Assembly (NCBI RefSeq): GCF_900184225.1
Contig: NZ_FXWZ01000003.1
Coordinates: forward strand, 995,684 to 1,059,683
DNA length: 64,000 nucleotides
Direction: 5' to 3'
DNA from: Brevibacterium ihuae
GTDB taxonomy: Bacteria; Actinomycetota; Actinomycetes; Actinomycetales; Brevibacteriaceae
This document shows positions 35,944 to 44,636 of this stretch, piece by piece. The notes under the pieces were generated by a model, which was not told where the DNA came from, ran no database searches, and saw only the letters and a program-made list of their open reading frames with translations. Position 1 is the stretch's first letter; each line of letters opens with the position of its first letter. The position numbers were made by a program, and so were the translations under genes.

Positions 35944-36201
35944 TCATCCGTAGTGATATCGACAGGCAGCGATGCGGATCTCATCGCGAGCGAGTTTGTA
36001 GACGAGTCGATGCTCATCGGTGATGCGCCGGGACCAGTATCCTGCGAAATCGTGTTTGAGGGGTTCCGGTTTTCCGATCCCCTCGTTGCCGTTGCGCTCG
36101 ATCTCCTTGATCAGGCGATTGATGCGTTTGAGAACCTTCCGGTCCTGTGCCTGCCACCACAGGTAGTCCTCCCATGCACCTTCATCCCAGACCAGAAGCA
36201 T
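35944..36201 (-). CDS. yoeB: Txe/YoeB-family mRNA interferase toxin
   Basis: This 85-residue RelE-superfamily toxin cuts mRNA at the ribosomal A site. Length and catalytic positions match E. coli YoeB: Glu46 ('PEPLK'), Arg65 ('DEHRLVYK') and C-terminal His83-Tyr84 ('ACRYHYG'). The N-terminus 'LVWDEGAWEDYLWWQAQDRKVLKRINRLI' is typical. It starts 3 bases after the antitoxin stop. All active residues appear intact, so the module is probably functional. Confidence 0.95.
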   Translation of the reverse strand: MLLVWDEGAWEDYLWWQAQDRKVLKRINRLIKEIERNGNEGIGKPEPLKHDFAGYWSRRITDEHRLVYKLARDEIRIAACRYHYG

Positions 36202-36204
36202 GCT

Positions 36205-36462
36205 TCAGTCGGTCTCGATGAGTTCGTGCGCCTGCCCGCGATCAGCTTCAAGTCGTTCCATTGCATCCAGCAGTCGACGGGCGTTGGTCGGCGATCGCAT
36301 GAGGTAGGCGGTTTCACGAAGCGATTCGTAATCCGCCAAGGAAACAATGACGACCGGCTCATGGCCGGCGCGCGTGATGACGACCGCCTCCCGGTCATTG
36401 GTGACATCGTCGAGCACTTTCGCATAATTGGCCCGTGAATCTGTGTAGCTCATCGTCTTCAT
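36205..36462 (-). CDS. yefM: YefM/Phd-family antitoxin
   Basis: The 85-residue antitoxin starts 'MKTMSYTDSRANYAKVLDDV', the N-terminal DNA-binding part of the Phd/YefM family. The strand 'AVVITRAGHEPVVIVSLADYESLRETAYLM' and an acidic C-terminal helix then wrap the toxin. With YoeB it represses its own promoter. The core operator motif TGTACA lies just upstream of the start. Confidence 0.95.
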   Translation of the reverse strand: MKTMSYTDSRANYAKVLDDVTNDREAVVITRAGHEPVVIVSLADYESLRETAYLMRSPTNARRLLDAMERLEADRGQAHELIETD

Positions 36463-36472
36463 CGCAACCCCC

Positions 36473-36489
36473 TGTACAGAAAATTGTAC
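36473..36489. promoter_or_regulatory. YefM-YoeB operator
   Basis: TGTACA at 36473-36478 is itself a palindrome and is repeated as TTGTAC at 36484-36489, 11 bases on. TGTACA is the known core recognised by YefM in E. coli. The site begins 11 bases upstream of the antitoxin start. Confidence 0.7.
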
Positions 36490-36519
36490 GCCTGATCGAG
36501 TTCGCCGACAACAGTCACG

Positions 36520-37731
36520 TCACTCCGCGAATCGAGTACCCGCCTCTCGGAACTCGTCCTCGAGGCGGACGGGCGCGGTAAGCACCGGCCATTCCCGGTC
36601 GATCTTCGTCACCTGGTGCTCGCCCCGGGCAACTGCTCGCCGAGGAGTGATGCGCAGCAGCGCCTCATCGTCGGTGCCGAGCACCTGAGCGCACCCGCCG
36701 AGGCGCGACACCTCCTCGCACACCGCCTGGAGTCCGCCGGCGGGGATCCGGCATGCGCGGAGCAGCTCGACGTCGAACCGGGGCCGGACCCGGCCGCTCC
36801 CGGCCGAGCCCGGATCATCCGCCGTACGCACCCGCGGGTCCGCAGCGAACACCGCGGGCACCGCGTCGAGCTCGACGTGGACATCGCCCGCGGCCAGCAG
36901 CGCCGCCACCACGGGCACGACGACACCGGGGTCGGTCTCCCCCGCCCAGTGCACCCGGATGTCCGGGACGGCGTGCACGACACCGGCCGGGCGCATGATC
37001 GGGTGGGTGATCCGGGAGGCGAGTGCCATGCTCTCCCGGTTCTTCTCCGCGATGGCCTCCGCTCGGTCCTCGCCGCGGCCGCCCCAGTCGGCGCCGAGGT
37101 GCATCGCCTGCGCCGCCGGCTCGTGCCGGAGGTCGGCCCCGGCCAGCCACGCCTGCCAGCCGAATTCCCAGTCCTCGCCGCCGTAGCCCACGAGTGAGCC
37201 GTCGAATCCGCCCACCTGGTCGAACACCGCGCGGGTGCACGACAGCACGGCGGAGATGACGAACCGGAACCCGGTGTCGTCGACCGCCCGCAGGTCATCG
37301 GTGTACCCCCACGCGTCCCGCAGCCACGCGGGCTCCCCGAGGTCGCGCACTGCACCGTCCTCCCCGGTGACGAGGTGCCGGCGGCTGCCGACGACGAGCA
37401 CCCGCGGCTCGGCCCGGAGCCGTGCGACGACGGCGTCGAGGTAGCCGGGTTCGGGGATGGTGTCGCCGTCGAGGAAGGCGAGCACCGCTCCCGAGGCCTC
37501 CGCCGCCCCGAGGTTCCGCGCCGCCGCCGCTCGGAATCCGCGGTCTTCCTGACGGACCACGCGGACGTGGGCGGGCACCTCGGGCGGGGCCTGGGAGCCG
37601 TCGTCGGCGACGATGACCTCGATCACCCCGCCATAGGTCTGGGCGGCGATGCCGTCGAGCACCTGGGCGAGCCCACTCGGGTTCTCGTAGTAGGGGATGA
37701 CCACCGAGACCCGGGGCTGATCCTCAGTCAC
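36520..37731 (-). CDS. GT2-family glycosyltransferase
   Basis: This 403-residue GT-A glycosyltransferase has 'VSVVIPYYENPSGLAQVLDGI', an Asp-x-Asp-type metal site in 'AFLDGDTIPEPGYL' and the galactosyltransferase-like C-terminal block 'GFDGSLVGYGGEDWEFGWQAW'. The last 150 residues form an additional domain with 'VVPVVAALLAAGDVHVELDAVP', perhaps a second half-domain. The GTG start at 37731 overlaps the preceding GT4 gene by 8 bases. It is the last gene of the minus-strand half of the glycan cluster; nucleotide sugar and acceptor are unknown. Confidence 0.85.
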   Translation of the reverse strand: MTEDQPRVSVVIPYYENPSGLAQVLDGIAAQTYGGVIEVIVADDGSQAPPEVPAHVRVVRQEDRGFRAAAARNLGAAEASGAVLAFLDGDTIPEPGYLDAVVARLRAEPRVLVVGSRRHLVTGEDGAVRDLGEPAWLRDAWGYTDDLRAVDDTGFRFVISAVLSCTRAVFDQVGGFDGSLVGYGGEDWEFGWQAWLAGADLRHEPAAQAMHLGADWGGRGEDRAEAIAEKNRESMALASRITHPIMRPAGVVHAVPDIRVHWAGETDPGVVVPVVAALLAAGDVHVELDAVPAVFAADPRVRTADDPGSAGSGRVRPRFDVELLRACRIPAGGLQAVCEEVSRLGGCAQVLGTDDEALLRITPRRAVARGEHQVTKIDREWPVLTAPVRLEDEFREAGTRFAE

Positions 37732-39052
37732 AGGAGATCCTCGCTCGTTCGAGCTCACTCCACAGCTGCGAGTAGGCGGCAGCGAGCTCGGTCCAGCCCC
37801 AGGCCGGTGGCGGCTCGGCGCACCACGCGCTCGTGGGATCGTCGAGCATCGACGCGATCGCCGAGGCCAGGTCCAGGGCATCGGGCTCGTCGCCGGCGAG
37901 CACCACGCGCTCCGGCCAGCGCTCGGCGACTTCGCGCATGTAGGGGCCGTCGGCGACGACGACCCGCCGGTTGCGGGCGATCCACGTGTTGAGCGAGCCC
38001 GAGGCGGACACGTGCCGGTGCGGGCACACGGGCACGGTGATCGCATCGAGTGCGGCGGCGAGCTCGCTGTCCGGGACGTACCCGGTGACCTCGAAGTCGA
38101 CGCCGCGCTCCGCGGCGAGCGCGCTCAGCTGGGCGGCGTAGTCGTCGTGTCCTGCGGCGACGGCGCCGAGCGCCCGCACGCGGACACCGGAGGGCACCGC
38201 CTCGATGACCCGCTCATAGCCCTTGCCCGGGTAGACGAACCCGAGGAGCCCGACGGTCGGGACCGTCTCGTTGCCAGTGCCGTCGACCTGTCCGCTGCCC
38301 TCTTCCCGGCCCGCCGCGGCCGGCGGCTGGGAGCGCGGATCCTCGATCGGCAGGGGGATGACTGCGGCTTCGCCGTTGAAGAACGCGGCCTCGTGGGCGG
38401 AGTTCACCACAACCGCATCGGCCTGCTCGGCGAGCGCGGCGTACCCGCGTGCCCGGCGGGCGTACCGCTCCTCGCCCTCCGCGGGCTGGGGCACGTCGTG
38501 GACGGAGACGGTGAGCCGCGGCCGGTCCCCCGCCTCACCGATCCGCCCCCCGGTCTCGCCGGCCCGGCGGCTCTCCTCAGCCGTCCCGCTCACAGCCAGC
38601 ACGGCCTCACCCGCCGGGGCGCCGCCGTCGGCCGGATCGTAGAGCAGTCCTGCGGCCGGGCCCGGTCGTCGCGCCGCACCGACGAGCCGGGCGACGGTCC
38701 GCGCGGCTGCCTCGGGGTCGGGTCCGAACAGGTGGTCGGTGAAGGTGACGTGGATGATGTCCGTCTCGACCTGCGGGGGCGGCGTCAGGTCAGCCCGGTT
38801 CGCCAGATGCACGAGCCGGTGGGTGGATCCGCCGGACGATGCCGCGCAGGCGTCGACGAGCGCGAGCCCGTACCGGGCGACCCCGTGGTGGGGCGGACCG
38901 ACGACCATGTGGCACACCACCGGCCGCGCGGCAGCCGCCGCGCCCCCGGTGGATCCGCTCGCGCTGCTGCCCTCACCGCCGCCTGAGCCCTCACCGCTGC
39001 CCGAGCCCGCACTGCCGCCCGGGTCCCCGCCGGTGCTCGCACCCGCACTCAC
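37724..39052 (-). CDS. GT4-type glycosyltransferase
   Basis: This 442-residue GT-B protein opens with a low-complexity Gly/Ser head (about 45 residues). It then has 'CHMVVGPPHHGVARYGLALVDAC', 'DIIHVTFTDHLFGPDP', the donor region 'VPTVGLLGFVYPGKGYERVIEAV', 'EVTGYVPDSELAAALDAITVPVCPHRHVSASGSLNTWIA' and a final helix. Family 4 enzymes retain the sugar configuration. The GTG start overlaps the WcbI gene stop (GTGA) and the stop overlaps the GT2 start, so all three genes are translationally chained. Confidence 0.8.
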   Translation of the reverse strand: MSAGASTGGDPGGSAGSGSGEGSGGGEGSSASGSTGGAAAAARPVVCHMVVGPPHHGVARYGLALVDACAASSGGSTHRLVHLANRADLTPPPQVETDIIHVTFTDHLFGPDPEAAARTVARLVGAARRPGPAAGLLYDPADGGAPAGEAVLAVSGTAEESRRAGETGGRIGEAGDRPRLTVSVHDVPQPAEGEERYARRARGYAALAEQADAVVVNSAHEAAFFNGEAAVIPLPIEDPRSQPPAAAGREEGSGQVDGTGNETVPTVGLLGFVYPGKGYERVIEAVPSGVRVRALGAVAAGHDDYAAQLSALAAERGVDFEVTGYVPDSELAAALDAITVPVCPHRHVSASGSLNTWIARNRRVVVADGPYMREVAERWPERVVLAGDEPDALDLASAIASMLDDPTSAWCAEPPPAWGWTELAAAYSQLWSELERARISCD

Positions 39053-39987
39053 AGCCGGAACCCCAGGAGCTCGAGCCGGTCCCGGTGGCGGACGAGCGCA
39101 TCGTCCACGAGGCCGGGCCGGGAGGCGTAGAACTCGAGGTGGGCGCGGGCCACCTCGGCCTCGGTGAGCGTGGTGGGCGGGGTGCCGGCCAGCCGCCACT
39201 CACCCGCCACCGCATCCGGACGCAGGCTCGCGTCGAGCACCTGCGCGTGGGCGGGGTCGACCGGCGCCTCGACGGAGCCGAGGAGTTCGCGGCCGGGGTC
39301 CCCCACCGGCGCCTCAATCCCCAGCTGCTCGCACACGCGGGTGGCGAGCGCGGTGAGAGTGGCGTTGTCGGGGTGGTTGATCGTGTGCCAGTGCGGTCGG
39401 GCGGCGAGCACATCGGACATCCGCACCGTGCCGTGGTGCTCCTCGCGGCGACGCAGCTGGTCGAGGGATTCGTCCTCGGCGGCATGGAGGGCGTCCTCGG
39501 TGAGCACGTGCTCGACCGGGGCGTCGAGGCCCCGGGCCGCGGCGACGATGGTGCGGAGGTCGTGGTAGGGCACGAGGGGCGGGTCGAGCGAGGGGTCGAC
39601 GGGGTCGCGGGCGATGACGTGGAACGGGTGCAGGCCGCTGTAGCGCAGGGCGGGCACCCGCACGCTCACCGCGGAGGGGGCGAGCTGCGCCTCGAGCTGT
39701 CGGGTGCCGGCGGGCAGACCGCGGTAGTCGTCGCGGATGGGCTGGACGACGAGCACGTCGAGGCGCGGCAGGAGTTCCGTGACGTGTCGGATATCGTCCG
39801 CGGTCCACTCGAAGGCCGGGGGAACGCGTATGGTGTCAATAGCAAGGGTGCTTGCCAGGAGCACGCGGATCGACTCCGCCTGGCAGTTGCCCACCACGAT
39901 GCCGAACGGTCGATCATCGCTCCTGGTCAGAGCGGCGTTGAGGCCGTAGAAGTCGGCGTAGTGGCGGGTGCGTCCGGAGATGCTCAC
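39049..39987 (-). CDS. WcbI-type polysaccharide biosynthesis acetyltransferase
   Basis: This 312-residue protein contains the WcbI signature near the N-terminus, 'GIVVGNCQAESIRVLLAST', followed by 'DVLVVQPIRDDYRG', 'PALRYSGLHPF' and a His-containing block 'HWHTINHPDNATL'. WcbI proteins are SGNH-like, bind coenzyme A and are thought to acetylate capsule sugars. The first gene of the minus half of the cluster, it faces the plus half across 135 bases. It suggests that the glycan is acylated. Confidence 0.85.
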   Translation of the reverse strand: MSISGRTRHYADFYGLNAALTRSDDRPFGIVVGNCQAESIRVLLASTLAIDTIRVPPAFEWTADDIRHVTELLPRLDVLVVQPIRDDYRGLPAGTRQLEAQLAPSAVSVRVPALRYSGLHPFHVIARDPVDPSLDPPLVPYHDLRTIVAAARGLDAPVEHVLTEDALHAAEDESLDQLRRREEHHGTVRMSDVLAARPHWHTINHPDNATLTALATRVCEQLGIEAPVGDPGRELLGSVEAPVDPAHAQVLDASLRPDAVAGEWRLAGTPPTTLTEAEVARAHLEFYASRPGLVDDALVRHRDRLELLGFRL

Positions 39988-40122
39988 GCCTCCATCCTAT
40001 CCGCGCCGCTTCGTCGTCCCGAGTTCGCCGGGCGGCCGAGGTGCGACAATCGACCTTGAAACGAGGGAGTGGGCGCATCATCGAGCGACCTTGAACCACC
40101 GATTCACCGGAAGGAGAGGACC

Positions 40123-41251
40123 ATGCGCACGTCACCCGCCGCACCCGGGCTGCGGCCCGGCTCGGCTCGCGTCACCGTCGCCGCGATCCCCGCCGACCAC
40201 CCGTACGTCACCGCGGTCCTCCCCGCCGTGGCTGCGGGCGCATACGGAGGCGGTCGACCTCGTCCACATCCACTTCGGCTTCGAGCACTGCTCGCCGGAG
40301 CGGATCCGCGAGTTCGTCGACGAGTGCGCGGCCACCGCGACCCGGCTCGTCGTCACCGTCCACGACCTCGACAACCCGCACCTCACCGAGCAGGCCGACC
40401 ACCACGAACGGCTCACCGACCTCATCCGCGCCGCGGAAGCGGTCATCACCCTCACTCCTGCGGCCGCCGCGCGCATCGAGGCGCGGCTGGGCATCGCCGC
40501 CGAGGTGATCCCCCACCCCTTCATCGTCGAACCCGCGCACGCGCACCGGATCACCGCGGCCGCCGCCGGGCGCCGGACGGGCCGGCGCGTGGGCCTGTTC
40601 CTCAAGAGCATGCGCCACAACACCGCCACGGACCCGGAGTTCCACCGCACTCTCGCCGCCGGTCTCACCGCCGCCGAGGCCGAGCTCCACGTCCACGTCC
40701 ACGAGGACGCCGCAGACCACCCCCTCGTCACCGCGCTCGCCGCGACCTGGGGCGACGGCCTGCACGTCCACCCGCGGATGGACGACGCGGCGCTGTTCGC
40801 CGCCGTCGCGGAGTACGACGCCGTCGTCCTGCCCTACATCCGCGGCTCCCACTCCGGCTGGCTCGAGATGTGCCGCGACCTCTCCGTCACCGTCGTCGCC
40901 CCGGACTGCGGCTACTACGCCGACCAGGCCGACCGGCCGGGCGGGGTCGTCTCCTATGCCACCGGGGCGGGCGCCTCGGCGGCGGAGGCCGCGCTCACCG
41001 CGCTCGCCGGCGGCCCGCTGCCCTACGGCGGGAACCGCGAGCGCGAGTACGCGGAGATCGTCCGCGCGCACCACCGGATCTACACCGGCCGGCCAGCCGC
41101 CGAGGTGCCTGCCGGCGCAGCACGCTCGGAACCTGCCGACAGCGCAGCGACCCCAGCGCCCGCGCCGACCGCCGCCCCGGGATCCCCGGCGCCCGGCACT
41201 GCAGCGGCCGCGGCAGCGCGCGTGCCCGCTCCCCGGACGGTGGTGCCGTGA
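40123..41251 (+). CDS. GT4-like glycosyltransferase with N-terminal frame disruption
   Basis: The natural start is the ATG at 40123, with GGAAGGAGAGG just upstream, reading 'RVTVAAIPADHPYVTAVLP'. The conserved body ('PPWLRAHTEAVDLVHIHFGFEHCSPERI', 'VVTVHDLDNPH', 'AEVIPHPFIV', 'VLPYIRGSHSGWLEMCRDLSVTVVAPDCGYY') lies in the next frame, which is the one that reaches the stop at 41251. The switch is needed near 40220-40240. Homologues I remember carry roughly 25-35 residues between these two motifs, so an out-of-frame internal deletion is as likely as a one-base error. The stop overlaps the next GTG start. The gene may be inactive. Confidence 0.6.
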
Positions 41252-42408
41252 GGGTCGCGGTCGTCGGGCCGTCCCGGCTGCCGATCGCCCCGCCGTTCGG
41301 GGGCGGGCTCGAGGTGTTCGTCGACCGGCTGGTCTCCGGGCTGCGGGCCGCCGGTGCTCAGGTCGACCTGTTCGCCGCGCGCGGGTCGAACGGCCACCAC
41401 ACGGCGCTCGAGTTCCCCGGCGTCGACTGGACGGGGTACGAGGAGCATGCGCGCGACGACGAGTACCCGCCGGGCGCCCGGGAGTCCGAGGCGCATGCGT
41501 TCGCGCAGGTGAGGGACCACCTCGAGCGCTCGGACTACGACATCATCCACAACAACAGCACGCATCCGTCGCTGCTCTTCGCAGACCCGACCCGGCGCGC
41601 CCCCATGCTCACCACGCTCCACGTGCCGCCGCAGGCTCCCATCCAGGCGGCGATCGACGCGGTCGGGCCCGGGGCCGGGGAGTTCAGCGCGGTGAGCGCC
41701 TTCACCGCCGACCAGTGGCGGCTGCCCGCTCCGGCGACGGTGATCCCCAACGGCGTCGACACGGCACAGTGGCCGGCGGGCCCGGGCGGGAACGGTGCGG
41801 TGTGGTTCGGGCGGCTGACCCGGGAGAAGGGGCCGCACCACGCGATCGACACGTGCCGGCGCCTCGGCCTGCCTCTCACGCTCATCGGACGGACCGCGCA
41901 GCCGTCCTACGTCGAGCAGGAGATCCTGCCGCGGCTCGGCGACGACATCCGGTGGCTCGGCACGCTCCCGCCTGCGGAGCTCGCCCGCGAGGTGGGCCGG
42001 GCCGACGTCGCGCTCGTCACCCCGGAGTGGGACGAGCCGTTCGGCCTGGTGACGATCGAGGCGCTGTCCTGCGGCACCCCGGTGGCGGCGTTCGGCCGCG
42101 GCGGCGTGCCCGAGGTCCTCGCCGACACCCCCGACCACATCGCCCGACCGTCCGACCCCGACGACCTCGCACGCGCGGTGCGGGTCGCGCTCCGGCAGCC
42201 CCGGGGGGAGGCGCGAGCGATCGCGGTCGAGCGCTTCGACCTCGAAATCATGGTCGAGCGGTACCTGGTCGCGTTCGAGCGCCTCGCCGACGGCGGCCCG
42301 GCGATCCCCGGACCGCGCCCGGCCATCGCGTTCCCGCGGATCGCGCACCCCACCCGGATCGACCGCGACACCGGCCAGGGGCACTCCGCGCGGAAGCCGG
42401 TCCCGTGA
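41248..42408 (+). CDS. GT4-family glycosyltransferase
   Basis: This 386-residue GT-B enzyme begins at a GTG overlapping the previous stop. Motifs are 'RVAVVGPSRLPIAPPFGGGLEVFVDRLVSGL', 'DIIHNNSTHPSLLF', 'GNGAVWFGRLTREKGPHHAIDTCRRLGLPLTLIG' and the EX7E region 'PEWDEPFGLVTIEALSCGTPVAAFGRGGVPEVL'. All expected donor-binding residues are present. It is the second gene of the plus half of the cluster. Confidence 0.88.
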   Translation: MRVAVVGPSRLPIAPPFGGGLEVFVDRLVSGLRAAGAQVDLFAARGSNGHHTALEFPGVDWTGYEEHARDDEYPPGARESEAHAFAQVRDHLERSDYDIIHNNSTHPSLLFADPTRRAPMLTTLHVPPQAPIQAAIDAVGPGAGEFSAVSAFTADQWRLPAPATVIPNGVDTAQWPAGPGGNGAVWFGRLTREKGPHHAIDTCRRLGLPLTLIGRTAQPSYVEQEILPRLGDDIRWLGTLPPAELAREVGRADVALVTPEWDEPFGLVTIEALSCGTPVAAFGRGGVPEVLADTPDHIARPSDPDDLARAVRVALRQPRGEARAIAVERFDLEIMVERYLVAFERLADGGPAIPGPRPAIAFPRIAHPTRIDRDTGQGHSARKPVP

Positions 42409-43370
42409 TCGGCTTCTACGCCCACCACCACGGGACCGGGCACCTCACACGCTGCCGGGAGATCGCCGCGGCGGTCGACGACGACACGACGATCCTGTCG
42501 AGCGCGACAGGCGCAGATGTCACGCTGCCGATGGATGCCCCGGCGCCCGGCGTGAGCGGGGCGGCGCTCGACGCGCACGGCACCTTCCACTGGGTGCCGG
42601 CCCATCACGCGGGGCTCGCGGAGCGGATGGCCGCGATCGCGGCATGGGTGGCGGAGAACCGGCCGCGGGCGTTCCACGTCGACGTGTCCGTCGAGGTCGC
42701 GGTGCTCGTCCGCGCGATGGGGGTCCCGGTGACCGTGCAGGCGATGCCCGGGGTGCGCGACGATGCGCCGCACGCCCTGGGCTACCGGGTGGCCGATGCG
42801 ATCATCGCCGCCTGGCCGGATTGGGTTCCCCTGCCGGAGCACCTGCGGCCGGTGGCCGAACGGGTGCACCCGGTCGGCGGGATCAGCCGGTTCGCACGTC
42901 GCGCACCCGGGCATGCCGGGGCGGGGTCCGCGGCGTCGCCGTCGGTGGTCATCGTCCACGGCGGCGGGGGCACGGACCAGCCGCCGGAGTACTGGGAGGC
43001 GGTCGCCGCCTCACTGCCGGTGCCGTGCCGGGTGATCGGCCCGGGTGACTGGGTGGAGGATCCGTTCGCGCTCCTCTCCGCCGCCGAGGTCGTCGTCACC
43101 GCCGCCGGACAGAACGCAATCGCGGACCTCGCGGCGCTCGGCGCCCGCGCCGTGGTCGTCCCGCAGGAGCGGCCGTTCGGGGAGCAGACGGCAACCGCTC
43201 GGGTGCTCCGGGATGCCGGCCTCGCGGTGATGCCGGACGGCGTGCCCGCGGTCGAGGACTGGGCCGGGCTCATCGGGCGCGCGCGGGAGCTGCGGCCGGA
43301 CTGGCAGCGGTGGGGTGCTTCGGGTGCGGCGGCCCGGGCGGCGCGCGTGATCGAGGCGGCGGCACGGTGA
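42405..43370 (+). CDS. MurG/GT28-like glycosyltransferase
   Basis: This 321-residue protein resembles UDP-sugar GT-B enzymes of the GT28/GT1 type: 'GFYAHHHGTGHLTRCREIAAAV' at the N-terminus, and C-terminal 'VVIVHGGGGTDQPPEYWEAVAASL' and 'AEVVVTAAGQNAIADLAALGARAVVVPQERPFGEQ', the donor-phosphate loop of MurG-like proteins. The GTG start overlaps the previous stop by four bases. The acceptor is unknown. Confidence 0.82.
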   Translation: MIGFYAHHHGTGHLTRCREIAAAVDDDTTILSSATGADVTLPMDAPAPGVSGAALDAHGTFHWVPAHHAGLAERMAAIAAWVAENRPRAFHVDVSVEVAVLVRAMGVPVTVQAMPGVRDDAPHALGYRVADAIIAAWPDWVPLPEHLRPVAERVHPVGGISRFARRAPGHAGAGSAASPSVVIVHGGGGTDQPPEYWEAVAASLPVPCRVIGPGDWVEDPFALLSAAEVVVTAAGQNAIADLAALGARAVVVPQERPFGEQTATARVLRDAGLAVMPDGVPAVEDWAGLIGRARELRPDWQRWGASGAAARAARVIEAAAR

Positions 43371-44215
43371 CCGGGGTGCACGTGGTGACGCTCGCCTCGG
43401 CGGGCCGGAGGGAGCACGTGCTGTTCCAGCTCGCCGCGCTGCGCCGGTGGTCGCCCGAGGCGGTGCACCACACGGTGCTCATCGGTGAGGAGCCGTTCCC
43501 GGTGCCCGGTTCGGAGATCATCGATCACACCGGTGCCGGCCCGGTAAACCTCTCACGAGCCCGGAACGCCGGCGGGGACGCCGCAGTGGCGGCCGGTGCC
43601 GAGGTCGTCGTGTTCCTCGATGCGGACTGCGCTCCCGGCCAGGCGCTCGTGGAGACGTACGCGCAGGCAGCCGAGCGGATGCCGGATGCTGTGCTCTCCG
43701 GCCCGGTGACGTACCTCGCGGCCGATGACAGGCCGTACGCGCTCGAGGCGCTCGCGGGGATGACCCGCCCGCATCCGGCGAGGCCCGCCCCGGCAGACGG
43801 GCAGCTGCAGCCGGCGGGCGAGGACGAGTACGTGCTGTTCTGGTCGCTGTCCTTCGGCGTCACAGCGAAGACTTGGACGTCGTTGCGGGAGCGCTTCGGC
43901 GTGTTCTGCGAGGAGTACGCGGGCTACGGCGGCGAGGACACCGACTTCGCGATGAACCTCCAGGCCAGCGGGGTGCCGCTCACGTGGGTGGGCGGCGCGC
44001 ACGCCTACCACCAGTGGCACGCGGTCTCGACGCCGCCCGTGGAGCACCTCGACGCGATCCTCGCCAATGCCGTGGTGTTCCACCGCCGCTGGGGCTTCTG
44101 GCCCATGGACGGCTGGCTCCAGGCCTTCGAGGACATGGGGCTGGTCCGGTTCGACGGGGTGGGGTGGGTGAAAAAGGAGAGCAGGCTGGAGTGGCCGGTG
44201 CCGGAGGTGCCGTAA
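43367..44215 (+). CDS. GT2-family glycosyltransferase
   Basis: This 282-residue GT-A enzyme has 'NLSRARNAGGDAAVAAGAEVVVFLDADCAPG' (metal-binding Asp-Ala-Asp) and the galactosyltransferase-type block 'FGVFCEEYAGYGGEDTDFAMNLQASGVPLTWVGGAHAYHQWH'. It starts at a GTG overlapping the previous stop and ends the plus half of the glycan cluster. G+C content drops sharply just after its stop. Confidence 0.87.
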   Translation: MTGVHVVTLASAGRREHVLFQLAALRRWSPEAVHHTVLIGEEPFPVPGSEIIDHTGAGPVNLSRARNAGGDAAVAAGAEVVVFLDADCAPGQALVETYAQAAERMPDAVLSGPVTYLAADDRPYALEALAGMTRPHPARPAPADGQLQPAGEDEYVLFWSLSFGVTAKTWTSLRERFGVFCEEYAGYGGEDTDFAMNLQASGVPLTWVGGAHAYHQWHAVSTPPVEHLDAILANAVVFHRRWGFWPMDGWLQAFEDMGLVRFDGVGWVKKESRLEWPVPEVP

Positions 44216-44400
44216 GCCGGCTACCCCCTCGGGGAGCTGTCACATGTGCCTCGTGCCTGTTGCGAAATCGTCTGCTGGGCAGAGCAAGTAGGATCGCGGC
44301 GCAGACCCTGGTCAGGTTCGGAAACTGCTGATTTCAACTCCGCTCGTGGAGTGATCGTAGGTCACCGTCTAAGAGAAGTTGCCGCGGAACGATCCGATGC

Positions 44401-44487
44401 TCAGCTCCCCCAAGTGGTATTCTCATCTCGATTCTTCGCGACGCGAAAGACATCGTCACGGAACTCTATCGGATAGAGCTTGGGCAT
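44401..44487 (-). pseudogene. IS3-like transposase OrfA remnant
   Basis: The 28-codon frame 'MPKLYPIEFRDDVFRVAKNR' plus eight residues strongly resembles the first 20 residues of IS3-family OrfA transposases and then stops. No downstream helix-turn-helix or OrfB can be followed. It lies in the 420-base gene-poor, A+T-richer gap (44216-44636) that opens the defence island; the rest of the gap shows no gene. It marks a past insertion event at the island's left boundary. Confidence 0.5.
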
Positions 44488-44636
44488 CACACTGATACTC
44501 TTCTCGGCTGACTAGTGAACAGGTCGGATCGAGCGACGCTTATTCGTGCACCAGTCTCACCTGGTCCCCTGCCTGGGCGAGGGTACCCTGGAAACCCGGA
44601 GGATCTGAGTCAAGGTGACTGTGAGGAGGAAGCGAG

